Assembly (NCBI GenBank): GCA_913030605.1
Contig: CAJWEZ010000003.1
Location: forward strand, 1-64,000
Source: an uncultured Spirochaeta sp.
GTDB taxonomy: Bacteria; Spirochaetota; Spirochaetia; DSM-27196; Alkalispirochaetaceae
Reading direction: 5' to 3'
Length of the DNA: 64,000 nt
The position numbers were made by a program, and so were the translations under genes. Every line of letters starts with the position of its first letter. Position 1 is the first letter of the stretch. Under the pieces are notes generated by a model. It worked only from the letters and a program-made list of their open reading frames with translations. It searched no databases and was not told the DNA's origin. Shown piece by piece: positions 15,915 through 25,188 of this stretch.

Positions 15915-17147
15915 ATGAGCCACGACGCAGACAAACTCCGCAGCATCATTTCCCTCGACTCCGAACTGAACCAGATTCAGGACCAGGACATCCTGCTTGA
16001 ACGTATTCTGCTGGAGGCGCGTCGCGTCGTCAACGCCGACGCCGGGTCGATCTACGTCGTCCGGGACGGTGAACTGGTCATCAACTACGCCCAGAACGAC
16101 ACCAAGCAGCGCGAGCTCCCGGCGGGGCGCAAACTGATCTACCGGGTGTTCACGGTGCCCATCTCCACCAAGACGATCTCCGGTTACGCCGCTGCAAAAG
16201 GGGAACCGGTCAACATCCCCGACGTCTACGACCTCCCGGAGACCGCTCCGTACGGGTTCGATCCGTCCTACGACGCGATCTCCGGATACCGCAGTCGCTC
16301 AATGCTGGCGATTCCTCTCAGGGCCAACGGAGGGGAGATTCTCGGCGTGATCCAGGTTATCAACAAACAGACGGCCGACGGGCGGGTTGTGGCATTCGAT
16401 CGTGATGACGAACTGATGGTCATGCACTTCGCGTCGAACGCCACCGTGGCGCTTCAGCGCGCCCAGATGACCCGTGCGATCCTGTTGCGGATGATCCGCA
16501 TGGCCGAACTCCGGGATCCAAAGGAGACCGGGCCCCACGTCAACCGCGTCGCGGGGTACTCGGTCGAGATCTACGAGGCGTGGGCCACCCGCCACGGAGT
16601 GTCATCGGAGGAGATTCAGCGCACGCGCGACAATCTCCGCATGGCGGCGATGCTGCACGACGTCGGAAAAGTGGCGATCTCGGACGTGATCCTCAAGAAG
16701 CCGGGACACTTTACCCGGGACGAGTACGAGATCATGAAGACCCACACCTGGTACGGCGCGCGACTGTTCGTCAACAGACAGTCGGAGTTCGACGAACTGG
16801 CGCAGCTTGTCGCGCTCACCCACCACGAAAACTGGGACGGCAGCGGCTATCCGGGGTGGGTCGATCCGGAAACCGGTGAACCCGTGCGAACCGACGACGA
16901 CGGCGGTGCCCTCGGAAAACGGGGTGAGGAAATCCCGCTGTACGGACGGATCGTGTCGATCGCCGACGTCTACGACGCCCTCCTGTCGAAGCGCGTCTAC
17001 AAGGACGCCTGGAACGAGGACGATGCACTGGCCGAGATGCACGCGCTGCGGGGCACCAAGTTCGACCCGGAACTGGTGGATATCTTCTTCGAGATTCTGC
17101 CCAGCATCCGGCAGGTAACGGAAAAATACTCGCGCGAGGTGTCGTAG
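15915..17147 (+). CDS. GAF and HD-GYP domain protein (predicted cyclic-di-GMP phosphodiesterase)
   Basis: A 410-residue cytoplasmic signalling protein. Residues about 20-175 form a GAF sensor domain (NADAGSIYVVRDGELVINYA through ILGVIQVINKQ). Residues about 190-400 form an HD-GYP domain with HDVGKV near 247 and HHENWDGSGYP near 302. HD-GYP enzymes hydrolyse cyclic di-GMP using a two- or three-metal site. The ATG is the first that fits the domain start; the frame extends upstream without homology. It is a single-gene unit ending in a convergent region before pntB. Confidence 0.93.
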   Translation: MSHDADKLRSIISLDSELNQIQDQDILLERILLEARRVVNADAGSIYVVRDGELVINYAQNDTKQRELPAGRKLIYRVFTVPISTKTISGYAAAKGEPVNIPDVYDLPETAPYGFDPSYDAISGYRSRSMLAIPLRANGGEILGVIQVINKQTADGRVVAFDRDDELMVMHFASNATVALQRAQMTRAILLRMIRMAELRDPKETGPHVNRVAGYSVEIYEAWATRHGVSSEEIQRTRDNLRMAAMLHDVGKVAISDVILKKPGHFTRDEYEIMKTHTWYGARLFVNRQSEFDELAQLVALTHHENWDGSGYPGWVDPETGEPVRTDDDGGALGKRGEEIPLYGRIVSIADVYDALLSKRVYKDAWNEDDALAEMHALRGTKFDPELVDIFFEILPSIRQVTEKYSREVS

Positions 17148-17166
17148 CTCCGGCGCACAGGAAATC

Positions 17167-17185
17167 GCGGCGGAGCAACCGCCGC
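17167..17185. repeat. GC hairpin between convergent HD-GYP and pntB genes
   Basis: GCGGCGG and CCGCCGC arms with a 5-nt loop. No T-run follows on either strand, so intrinsic termination is not certain. The rest of the 109-bp gap is GC-rich with no other clear signal. Confidence 0.45.
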
Positions 17186-17256
17186 GTCGGTCGCGGTCGC
17201 CCGCCGGCGACGGCGCGCCGGCGGCTGGGGCATTCGCCGGCTGCTGCGCGGCCGTG

Positions 17257-18672
17257 TCACGCCTCCTTGTAGGCGCTCACCAACCCTTCCATCATCGCCT
17301 TTCCGTCTCCGAAGAGCATCAGCGTGTTGTCCGCGGCAAACAACGGGTTCTTGATGCCGGCGAATCCAGGACTCAGGCTGCGCTTGATCACGACCACCGT
17401 CCGTGCCTGGTCCACGTTGAGAATCGGCATGCCACTGATCGGTGTCCCGGCCGAGTCCCGCGCCAGCGGGTTCACCACGTCGTTGGCCCCCAGAACGATG
17501 ACCACGTCCGTGTTGGGAAACTCCGGGTTGATCTGGTCCATCTCCCGCAGTTTGTCGTAGGAGATATTCTCCTCCGCCAGGAGCACGTTCATGTGCCCCG
17601 GCATACGTCCGGCGACCGGATGAATCCCGAAATCCACGTGAACACCGTCCGCCTCGAGCAGCTCGCTGAGAATGCGCACCGGCGTCTGCGCCCGCGCCAC
17701 CGCCATCCCGTAGCCGGGAACAAACGAGACCTTCTGTGCGGTCTTGAGGATCATCGCCACTTCCTCCGGCGAGGTGCTTTTGACCCGTCCGGCGTAGATG
17801 TCATCGCCGTCGTCGGCACTCTTCTGAACGGCCCCGACGCCGCCGAACAGGACGTTGGCGAGCGAGCGATTCATCGCCTTGCACATGATGTTGGTGAGAA
17901 TGATGCCACTCGCGCCGACCAGCGAGCCGGCGATGATGAGCACGGTGTTGGTGAGCACAAACCCGGTTGCCGCCGCGGCGATGCCCGAGTAGGAGTTGAG
18001 CAGAGCGATCACGATCGGCATGTCCGCACCGCCGATCGGCATGACCAGCAGAATGCCGAGCAGCGACGCGATCCCCGCCAGGGCCCAGTAGTACTCGACC
18101 CGTGCGGGATCCCGGACCAGGAGCACCCCGGCGGCGACCGCCGCGAGCGCCACCACGACTTTGACCACCTGTTCACCGGGGTAGCGCACCGGCTTCTCGG
18201 TGACAAGGCCCTGCAGTTTGCCGAACGCGATCACCGAACCGAAGAACGTCACCCCACCGATCAGTCCGCTCGCGGCGGTGGCGATCAGGAACTGAAGCCC
18301 GCCACCGCCCGTCTCGACGCCGGCGCCGGAGATGCCGGCGTTCAGCGCCTGAACAAGCACGGCCCCCGCAACCAGAACGCTGGCGATACCTCCGAAGCCG
18401 TTGTAGAGGCCCACCAGCTGCGGCATCGCCGTCATCTTGATCGTGAGGGCGAACACGGCGCCGATCACACCGCCGACGGCGAGACCGGCGACGATCAGCA
18501 CCGGGTTCAGGATATCCTGGGCCACGAGCGTCGCGACGATCGCGAGGAGCATACCCAGGGCACCGAGCAGGTTCCCGCGAACCGCCGATCGCGGATGACC
18601 CAGGCCTTTGAGCCCCACGATGAACAGAACCGCCGCCAAGAGGTAGATCAGGTTTACGATCGCAGCGGTCAT
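17257..18672 (-). CDS. pntB: NAD(P) transhydrogenase subunit beta
   Basis: A 471-residue integral membrane protein with about nine hydrophobic segments (domain II), followed by the NADP(H)-binding domain III (from about residue 290). Characteristic stretches are GGADMPIVIALLNSYSG, PGYGMAVARAQ and LGANDVVNP. With the alpha subunits it couples hydride transfer between NADH and NADP+ to proton translocation. Its ATG overlaps the pntA2 stop by 1 bp (TGATG). Last gene of the three-gene pnt operon. Confidence 0.96.
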   Translation of the reverse strand: MTAAIVNLIYLLAAVLFIVGLKGLGHPRSAVRGNLLGALGMLLAIVATLVAQDILNPVLIVAGLAVGGVIGAVFALTIKMTAMPQLVGLYNGFGGIASVLVAGAVLVQALNAGISGAGVETGGGGLQFLIATAASGLIGGVTFFGSVIAFGKLQGLVTEKPVRYPGEQVVKVVVALAAVAAGVLLVRDPARVEYYWALAGIASLLGILLVMPIGGADMPIVIALLNSYSGIAAAATGFVLTNTVLIIAGSLVGASGIILTNIMCKAMNRSLANVLFGGVGAVQKSADDGDDIYAGRVKSTSPEEVAMILKTAQKVSFVPGYGMAVARAQTPVRILSELLEADGVHVDFGIHPVAGRMPGHMNVLLAEENISYDKLREMDQINPEFPNTDVVIVLGANDVVNPLARDSAGTPISGMPILNVDQARTVVVIKRSLSPGFAGIKNPLFAADNTLMLFGDGKAMMEGLVSAYKEA

Positions 18673-18953
18673 CACTGTTCTCTCTTTCTGAACTTGCTGA
18701 GCATGCGGTGGGTCACGAGGAATCCACCAACCACGTTGATCGTCGCGAACACCAGCGCCGCGAATCCGAGCCAGACCGTGAGCGTTGACTGGCCCGTCCC
18801 GGCGGCGACGAGCGCGCCAATGACCGTGATGCCGGAGATCGCGTTGGACCCCGACATGAGCGGAGTGTGCAGGATCGGCGGCACCTTGGTGATCACTTCG
18901 AATCCGACGAACACCGCCAGAACGAAGATCGTTACGATGAGAACAAAATCCAT
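18672..18953 (-). CDS. pntA2: NAD(P) transhydrogenase subunit alpha part 2
   Basis: A 93-residue protein with three hydrophobic segments, equivalent to the membrane tail of the single-chain E. coli PntA (FVGFEVITKVPPILHTPLMS, then SNAISGITVIGAL). The split-alpha arrangement is known from Rhodospirillum and many other bacteria. It starts 2 bp after the pntA1 stop and overlaps pntB by 1 bp. Confidence 0.95.
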   Translation of the reverse strand: MDFVLIVTIFVLAVFVGFEVITKVPPILHTPLMSGSNAISGITVIGALVAAGTGQSTLTVWLGFAALVFATINVVGGFLVTHRMLSKFRKREQ

Positions 18954-18955
18954 GC

Positions 18956-20143
18956 TTACTCCTTGCTGGTGTCGGCCCCGGGGATCTCAAGGGCGGCGGC
19001 CAGCGCGGCGTCCGTCGCGCGTCCTCCGTCCATAATCATCGTCGCAGCGACGATCTCGTCATCGGCATCCGCCACCAGCCGACCATCGGAGATGATCTCC
19101 TTCAGGAACGTGGAGACGTTCCGGCTGAACAGCTGGCTCGCGTGGTGCGCCAGACCGGCGGCGACGTTCACCGGCCCCACGATGTGCACACCGTCGTGGT
19201 CTACGGTGGTTCCCGCCTGCGTGAGTTCGCAGTTTCCCCCGCGCTCCGCCGCCAGGTCCACAACCACCGTTCCGGGGTGCATCGCCTCCACCATCTCCGT
19301 GGTCACCAGGGTGGGAGCACGTTTGCCGGGAATCGCCGCGGTGGTAATGACGACATCGGTCTCCGCAACGACCTCCAGCATCTTCTCGCGCTGTTTCCGG
19401 TAGAACTCCTCGTCCATCTCGCGGGCGTAGCCGCCGCTGGTTTCGCTGTCGCCGGTGTCGAGCTCGATCTCGACAAAGCGGGCGCCCAGGCTTTCCACCT
19501 GCTCCTTCACCGCCGGACGAATATCGTAGGCGCTCACCACCGCACCGAGCCGTTTGGCGGTGGCGATCGCCTGGAGACCGGCAACACCTACACCGACCAC
19601 AAAGACCTTCGCCGGAACCACCGTTCCTGCGGCGGTCATCATCATGGGGAACATCTTGGGGAGTTCCAGCGCGCCGAGCAGAACGGCCCGGTACCCGGCG
19701 AGGTTCGCCTGTGAAGACAGGACATCCATGCTCTGGGCCCGCGTAATGCGCGGAATGCGCTCAAGGGAGATCGCTCGCATGTGCTTCCCGGCCATCGCCG
19801 CAAAGGCAGGGTGCGGTTCGTAGGGGTTCAGAAGCCCCACAACCGTGGCGCCGTCGGGCAGAGCACTCAGCACCTCCACCGCGCGATCGCCGTCGGAACC
19901 GGATCCGGCGGCCGCGGCCTGGCGTACGGCGCAGAGAACGTCGGCGCGGGACAGGGCGTCCCCTTCGTCCACGACTTCGGCACCTTTTTCCTGGTATTCA
20001 GCATCGGTGTAGCCGGATGCGATACCCGCTCCGCGCCCCACGAGCACCGTTGCCCCGATCTTGACGAGCGCCGGAACGTCGCCCGGCACCAGCGCCACGC
20101 GTGGTTCTTCCGGTGCGGGTTCCCTGATCACCGCGATGTTCAT
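18956..20143 (-). CDS. pntA1: NAD(P) transhydrogenase subunit alpha part 1
   Basis: A 395-residue soluble, NAD(H)-binding domain I related to alanine dehydrogenase (N-terminus IAVIREPAPEEPRVALVPGD; nucleotide fold [36 protein letters not shown]). The ATG at 20143 is chosen because AGGAGG sits 5 nt upstream; an in-frame GTG 2 codons earlier overlaps that site. A minus-strand promoter TTGCGC (20191-20186), 17-bp spacer, TACTGT (20168-20163) fits a short leader. Confidence 0.95.
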   Translation of the reverse strand: MNIAVIREPAPEEPRVALVPGDVPALVKIGATVLVGRGAGIASGYTDAEYQEKGAEVVDEGDALSRADVLCAVRQAAAAGSGSDGDRAVEVLSALPDGATVVGLLNPYEPHPAFAAMAGKHMRAISLERIPRITRAQSMDVLSSQANLAGYRAVLLGALELPKMFPMMMTAAGTVVPAKVFVVGVGVAGLQAIATAKRLGAVVSAYDIRPAVKEQVESLGARFVEIELDTGDSETSGGYAREMDEEFYRKQREKMLEVVAETDVVITTAAIPGKRAPTLVTTEMVEAMHPGTVVVDLAAERGGNCELTQAGTTVDHDGVHIVGPVNVAAGLAHHASQLFSRNVSTFLKEIISDGRLVADADDEIVAATMIMDGGRATDAALAAALEIPGADTSKE

Positions 20144-20162
20144 CAGCACCTCCTGAGTCTAC

Positions 20163-20191
20163 ACAGTACGCCCGGACGAACCTGAGCGCAA
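20163..20191 (-). promoter_or_regulatory. Candidate promoter of the pnt operon
   Basis: TTGCGC at 20191-20186 and TACTGT at 20168-20163 (17-bp spacer), between the crtI stop and pntA1. TAGACT at 20161-20156 is an alternative -10. Confidence 0.45.
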
Positions 20192-20200
20192 GGATATGAA

Positions 20201-21721
20201 TTAGCCGTGGTGCCGTGTCACCAGCTCCGCCACGATCCGGCCCCCCAGGACAACCAGCGGCATTCCGCCCCCGGGATGGGCGCTCCCGCCGACAAAATAG
20301 AGTCCCGGATAGCGACGGGAGCGATTGGGATGTCGGAGAAACGCGGCCATCGTGCTGTTGGACGAAATGCCGTACAGACTCCCCAGATGCGAACCCGTTC
20401 GTGCCTGGATCTCCGGCGGCGTCATGCGCGACTCCACCTCGATCGCCGATTCCACATCGTATCCGAGCTCAACGCTCATGCGACGAAGGACCGCCCGCCG
20501 CGTGCGATCGGCCTCCGCTTCCCAGTCCTGTCCCTGGTCCCACGGCGCGTTCACGAGTACGAACCAGTTTTCACCGTCCGCCGGCGCGTCGCCGGGCGCA
20601 CCCTCCTTGGCAGTGATGTTCACATAGACGGTGGGATCGTCGGGGCAACGCCCCTCCCGGAAGATCTGTCGAAACTCGCTGCGATAGTCATCGGAAAAGA
20701 AGATGTTGTGCAGCCCGAGCTCGGGATGTCGCCGCCGGAGGCCCCAGTAGAACACCAGACCCGAACTGGAGGGTTCCAGTTTTCGGTACCGCCGGTACAG
20801 CCGCGCCGACGTGTCCTCCAGGAGGCGCTCGTAGGTGGACACCACGTCGGCGTTGGAGATGACCACGTCGACGGCGCGCTCCTCTCCCCCGACGCGAACG
20901 CCGCGCACGCGCCCCGGCCTGCCGCGGCGGGATGCGGTGGTCAGGATCCGTTCAACAGCCTGCCCGTAGTGGAAGCGAACGCCGAGATCCCGGGCCAACG
21001 CCTCGATCGCCCTGGGAACGGCGTGGATTCCGCCATGTACCGCCCAGGCGCCCATCCCGTACTCCACGTGCGGAATGATGTTAAGCGTTGCCGGTGTCTG
21101 GTAGGGGTCGGATCCGTTGTAGGTGGCGTAGCGGTTGAAAAACTGCTGCAGCCGCCGGTCGTCGAAGAAGCGCTCGTTTGCCCGGGCCATCGTCCGCAGC
21201 GCGTCGATCCGCGGGAGCTGGACAAGCGACGACCAGAACCCGCGGGTCGCGTAGGTGGACCATTCATGAAGGCTGTGCTCGAGAAACAGATGGCTGGTGA
21301 TACGGTGAATTCGACCGGAGTACGACAGGTACCGCCGCAGGTGGTCCGGGTCCTCACCGAAGGCGCGGGCAAAATCCTGCGCCATGCGCTCGGTGTCGCG
21401 GGAGCTGTGAACGCGCGTTCCGTCGCGCCAGAAATACGAGCAGATCGTGTCAAGCGGCGTGGTGGTCACGTAGTCGTCGAATCGACGACCGACGTCGGCA
21501 AACAGACGATCGAACACCGGCTTGAGCGTAAACAGACTCGGACCGGTATCGAAGCGATAGTCGCCCAGGGTCTCGCTGAACGCCTTGCCCCCGGGGCCGG
21601 ACTGGCGGTCGAACACGTCCACCTGGTGTCCCGTTGCCGCCAGTCTCGCGGCGGCGGCAAGGCCGCCGAGCCCCGCGCCGATCACCGCGACGCGGGGCGA
21701 TTCCCGATGTGGATTCTTCAT
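20201..21721 (-). CDS. CrtI-like phytoene desaturase family FAD oxidoreductase
   Basis: A 506-residue FAD-dependent oxidoreductase. The Rossmann dinucleotide motif VIGAGLGGLAAAARLA is at residues 13-28, followed by GGKAFSETLGDYRFDTGPSL. The C-terminal FAD segment is YPGLYFVGGSAHPGGGMPLVVLGG. These are hallmarks of carotenoid desaturases of the CrtI/CrtD/CrtN group; the exact step (desaturation, hydroxycarotenoid desaturation or aldehyde formation) cannot be told. Its ATG overlaps the GH65 stop by 4 bp (ATGA), so it is translated from the sugar operon mRNA. No other carotenoid gene lies in the window. Confidence 0.85.
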   Translation of the reverse strand: MKNPHRESPRVAVIGAGLGGLAAAARLAATGHQVDVFDRQSGPGGKAFSETLGDYRFDTGPSLFTLKPVFDRLFADVGRRFDDYVTTTPLDTICSYFWRDGTRVHSSRDTERMAQDFARAFGEDPDHLRRYLSYSGRIHRITSHLFLEHSLHEWSTYATRGFWSSLVQLPRIDALRTMARANERFFDDRRLQQFFNRYATYNGSDPYQTPATLNIIPHVEYGMGAWAVHGGIHAVPRAIEALARDLGVRFHYGQAVERILTTASRRGRPGRVRGVRVGGEERAVDVVISNADVVSTYERLLEDTSARLYRRYRKLEPSSSGLVFYWGLRRRHPELGLHNIFFSDDYRSEFRQIFREGRCPDDPTVYVNITAKEGAPGDAPADGENWFVLVNAPWDQGQDWEAEADRTRRAVLRRMSVELGYDVESAIEVESRMTPPEIQARTGSHLGSLYGISSNSTMAAFLRHPNRSRRYPGLYFVGGSAHPGGGMPLVVLGGRIVAELVTRHHG

Positions 21722-24216
21722 CCGGTGAAACGTACTGACTCCTCACCGCCGGGAGCAACGTCAACCTGCCGTTCACCGACCTCGATCGCCACGGTTGCGG
21801 GGCTGTCCGCGTCGCTGGACACCGTCACGGTCACGCCCGCGTCGGCGGACTCCCGTCGAATCGCCACCCGGAGACGGGCGCCCCAGCGCTTGAGCACAAA
21901 GGCAACGGCGTCCCACCCCTTCGGAAGGTGCGGTCTGAACCCGAATCCGCCGTCGGTCAGGTAGAGACCCGCGAATCCGGTCACCACGATCTGCCAGCTC
22001 ACGCCGCAGGCGGCGGTGTGAATTCCGCCGATGAAGGTACCGCCGCTCACCGCCTTGTTGTCGTTGTACAGGTCCACCGTGCACGATTTCATGAAGTAGC
22101 GTTTCGCCTCATCCATATGGCCAACCCACGCCGCGACGATGGCGTACACGGCGGGACTCAGGGATGAGCCGTGCTGGGTGCGTGGTTCGTAGTACTCCCA
22201 GTTGGTCTTCATCACCTCCCGGTCGTAGGCGGTCGGGTGCAGAACGAACAGTTGCGTGACGTCCGCCTGCTTGCTCACCTGCGTTGCCACGGCGACACCG
22301 TTGGGCCAGCCCCAGTATTCGCCCCGATCGAGGAGCCGGTTTTTGAGCTCGCCGGGGGTCGTGTCCTCCAGGCGGAAGAAGCCGTCGAACTGCGGGATCA
22401 CACCCGTCTCGGGATCCGGCTCCGGGACGAAGATGCGATCCGCGAGTTCCCGCCACCTCGCGGGTTCCGCGTCGGTGAGTCCGATCGCACCGGCCAGCCG
22501 CTTCAGGTCGTCTTCGGCGTGCTCGGTCATCCACTCGTGGACTTCGACGGCGTAGGACACCACAAAGCGCGCCTGGTAGTTGGTGAAAAAGTTGTTGTCG
22601 ACGTTCTCGTGATACTCGTCCGGGCCCAGGACACGCACGATGTCGTACCGGTCGAGATCCGCCCGGTAGTGAGTGCGGGAAGCGATGAAACGGGCAACCT
22701 CGAACACGATCTCCGCACCGTAGCTCCGCAGATACTCACGATCGTGGGTCACGGAGACGTACTTCCAGATCGTGTAGGCGACGTCGGGAGAGACGTGAAT
22801 CTGCCAGTCGTTGAAATGGTTGCGGATCGGCCGGCCGGAGATCACGTCCTTGAAGAAATACGAGGGGCAGATCTCCTCTCCGCTGTCGCCGCTGATCCAG
22901 GCGTAGTAGGCGCCGGCGTACCCCAGTTCCCGAGCCTTCTTCCGCGCCCCGTCCAGCGTCCGGTAGCGGTACACCAGGATGTTGCGGGCCACTCCCGGTG
23001 CCGAAAAGAGGAACATGGGGAGGTTGAACACCTCCTCGTCCCAGAACGCCGCCCCCTGGTACGCCTGACACGAAAGCCCCCGGGCGCCGATCGGCAGGTG
23101 GTCGGTGTGTGCCGGCGTGGCGATGATGTTGTGGTACAGGTTGTAACGCAAGGCCGTCTGCGCCACCGTGTCGCCAACGAGCTCGATGTCCATGTCGGCC
23201 CAGCGCCGCTCCCAGCGGTTCGCGTGCGCCTCCCGCAGGGCGGTCCAGCCGCGGTCCTGGGCTCGTTTCAGCGTATCCCCGGCGGCCTCCCGGACCGCCT
23301 CCGGAGCGGGGCGGTCCGGGTCGTGGTGCCGGTAGAACTCCTCGCAACTCCCGGAGAATGCACGGAGGCTCACCGACGAGGCCCCCGGCTCGATCCCTAC
23401 CCGTCCGGAGGCCGGCGGAGCATCGGGAACCGACACCACCGTGAAGGGGTTTGGATGCGTGCGAAGGTCGTTGGTGGAGTACACGCTGCAGTACTTGGTC
23501 AGAACCACCGTCTGCCCCGCCTCCAGCTCCAACTCGAACGTCCGAAGGATCCGTCGCTCCTCACGGTCAATCAGGTGGCTTGCCACGTGCATGCCGTCGG
23601 CGAACACGAGTTCCGACACCTCCCGGACCACGACGTCGTAGCCGTGCTCGCCGGTGACGCACGCGATTTCCAGATGGTCTCCCCGCTCGGCGGGCTCGTA
23701 CGCGACGAAGTGCTCGCCGTTCAGGCTCCAGACCTCGCCGTCGATTCCGGTCCGCACCGCGAGTTTCAGCGCACGGTCGGCGACAAACTCCATGCGCGAT
23801 ACCAGCAGGTGCAGATCGTCGCTGCTGGCGAAGCGCCGCTCAGAGACGCGCAGTCCGTGCGTGTTCCAGTGGGCGCTCACCGCCCATTCACCGTGTCGCA
23901 CGTTCAGGTCCCGGCGGTAGTCGTCCCAGCCCGCATCGCGCCATCGAACCGGCGTTCCGTCCACGGCGATCTCCGTGTACATGCCGTTCGGGGCCGTCAC
24001 CAGCTCCTTCCACACACCGTCGGCGTTGTCGTAGGTGTCGGTGAGAACGCAGGCAACGTACTGCTCGCGGCGGTCGTCGGCGAAGGTTCCGCGGTAGCCG
24101 AGATATCCGTTGCCGATCATGTAGTTACTGCCAGTCGTTACCGCCTGGTCGGAGACGAAGGAGTCCTCATAGATATCCCAGGTCGTATCGGTCTGTATGT
24201 TATTTTCGAGCTTCAT
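21718..24216 (-). CDS. Glycoside hydrolase family 65 (disaccharide phosphorylase type)
   Basis: An 832-residue cytoplasmic enzyme. N-terminal beta-sandwich (SNYMIGNGYLGYRGTFADD), helical (alpha/alpha)6 barrel, C-terminal beta domains. The general acid Glu lies in GPDEYHENVDNNFFTN, and the phosphate-binding loop of phosphorylases appears as THGSSLSP-like QHGSSLSP. GH65 phosphorylases split maltose, trehalose, kojibiose or nigerose with phosphate to give beta-glucose 1-phosphate and glucose; specificity cannot be read here. The ATG (MKLENN) is chosen over an upstream in-frame one that lies within the preceding terminator. A terminator hairpin stands 13 bp ahead, and crtI overlaps its end. Confidence 0.92.
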   Translation of the reverse strand: MKLENNIQTDTTWDIYEDSFVSDQAVTTGSNYMIGNGYLGYRGTFADDRREQYVACVLTDTYDNADGVWKELVTAPNGMYTEIAVDGTPVRWRDAGWDDYRRDLNVRHGEWAVSAHWNTHGLRVSERRFASSDDLHLLVSRMEFVADRALKLAVRTGIDGEVWSLNGEHFVAYEPAERGDHLEIACVTGEHGYDVVVREVSELVFADGMHVASHLIDREERRILRTFELELEAGQTVVLTKYCSVYSTNDLRTHPNPFTVVSVPDAPPASGRVGIEPGASSVSLRAFSGSCEEFYRHHDPDRPAPEAVREAAGDTLKRAQDRGWTALREAHANRWERRWADMDIELVGDTVAQTALRYNLYHNIIATPAHTDHLPIGARGLSCQAYQGAAFWDEEVFNLPMFLFSAPGVARNILVYRYRTLDGARKKARELGYAGAYYAWISGDSGEEICPSYFFKDVISGRPIRNHFNDWQIHVSPDVAYTIWKYVSVTHDREYLRSYGAEIVFEVARFIASRTHYRADLDRYDIVRVLGPDEYHENVDNNFFTNYQARFVVSYAVEVHEWMTEHAEDDLKRLAGAIGLTDAEPARWRELADRIFVPEPDPETGVIPQFDGFFRLEDTTPGELKNRLLDRGEYWGWPNGVAVATQVSKQADVTQLFVLHPTAYDREVMKTNWEYYEPRTQHGSSLSPAVYAIVAAWVGHMDEAKRYFMKSCTVDLYNDNKAVSGGTFIGGIHTAACGVSWQIVVTGFAGLYLTDGGFGFRPHLPKGWDAVAFVLKRWGARLRVAIRRESADAGVTVTVSSDADSPATVAIEVGERQVDVAPGGEESVRFTG

Positions 24217-24228
24217 CGTTGTGTTTCC

Positions 24229-24262
24229 AAAAAAAGGGGCGGCACACCTGCGCATGCCGCCC
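24229..24262 (-). terminator. Intrinsic terminator between malG-type permease and GH65 genes
   Basis: On the minus strand GGGCGGCA (24262-24255) pairs with TGCCGCCC (24244-24237), followed by T7 (24235-24229). It lies between co-oriented operon genes, so it probably attenuates GH65-crtI expression. Confidence 0.85.
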
Positions 24263-24289
24263 GCTCTGAGATTACATGGTCCGTGACGA

Positions 24290-25177
24290 CTATCCCTTGA
24301 CGGATCCCGCCATCATTCCGCGCACAAAGTACCGCTGGAGGCTGAAGAATACGACCAGCGGCATGACCATCGTCAGGAACGCACCTGAGGTCAGCACGTA
24401 CCAGTCCTGGCCCCGGGACCCGACCATCTCCGCCAGGCGGGTCGTCACCAGTGCGACGTCGATGTTGGTACCCAGAAAGACCAGGGCGACGAGCAGGTCA
24501 TTCCAGACCCACAGGAACTGGAAGATCGCAAACGAGGCGATCGCCGGAACCGACAGCGGAACCACGAGATAGATGAACTTGGTCATCGGTGTGGTCCCGT
24601 CCACCTCGGCAGCCTCGATCAGGTCCCGCGGGATCTGGGAGATGTAGCCGTAGAGCAGGTACGTCGCCAGCGGCAATCCGAATCCGGTATGCGCCAGCCA
24701 TATTCCCAGATACGTCCCATTGAGGTGCGCGCTGTTGTAGAGACGGAACAGCGGCAGGAGAGAGGTCTGCAGCGGCACGACCATGAGTCCGACGACGAGG
24801 ACGAACATCAGTCGACGTCCCGCGAACTCCATCCACGCCAGCCCGTAGGCGGCGAACGCCGCGATGGTGATCGGAATCACCGTGGCCGGGACTGTCACCA
24901 GCAGACTGTTGAGGAACGCCCCGCCCATACCGTCCTCGGTGAGGACGTAGACGTAGTTGTCGAGCGTCCAGAAGCCCTGCGAGAACGGCTGGAACACCGC
25001 ACTCCACCACCCGCTGGTGTTGATCGCCTGGGGCTCCCGGAACGAGCTCACCAGGAGCCCGAAGGTCGGAATGGTCCACAGCACCACGATCGCGATGACC
25101 GCCAGGTTGAGCAGGATGCGTCCGGTGACCTCCTTCGAGGTCTTTTTTCGTTTCTGAAGGACAAGAGTGTCAGACAT
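24290..25177 (-). CDS. Sugar ABC transporter permease, MalG type
   Basis: A 295-residue inner-membrane protein with six hydrophobic segments. The binding-protein-dependent transport motif (EAA loop) reads [20 protein letters not shown] near residues 200-220. The N-terminus is cytoplasmic and basic ([10 protein letters not shown]). The ATG is chosen because GGGGGAACGC precedes it. It pairs with the MalF-type permease 11 bp upstream and the binding protein, forming a CUT1 di- or oligosaccharide importer. Confidence 0.93.
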   Translation of the reverse strand: MSDTLVLQKRKKTSKEVTGRILLNLAVIAIVVLWTIPTFGLLVSSFREPQAINTSGWWSAVFQPFSQGFWTLDNYVYVLTEDGMGGAFLNSLLVTVPATVIPITIAAFAAYGLAWMEFAGRRLMFVLVVGLMVVPLQTSLLPLFRLYNSAHLNGTYLGIWLAHTGFGLPLATYLLYGYISQIPRDLIEAAEVDGTTPMTKFIYLVVPLSVPAIASFAIFQFLWVWNDLLVALVFLGTNIDVALVTTRLAEMVGSRGQDWYVLTSGAFLTMVMPLVVFFSLQRYFVRGMMAGSVKG

Positions 25178-25188
25178 TGCGTTCCCCC

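Noticed and set aside
17254..19035. Plus-strand frame opposite pntB
   Set aside because: His/Asp/Arg-rich antisense translation; pntB is certain.
22171..24300. Plus-strand frame opposite the GH65 gene
   Set aside because: Antisense shadow with no recognisable motif.
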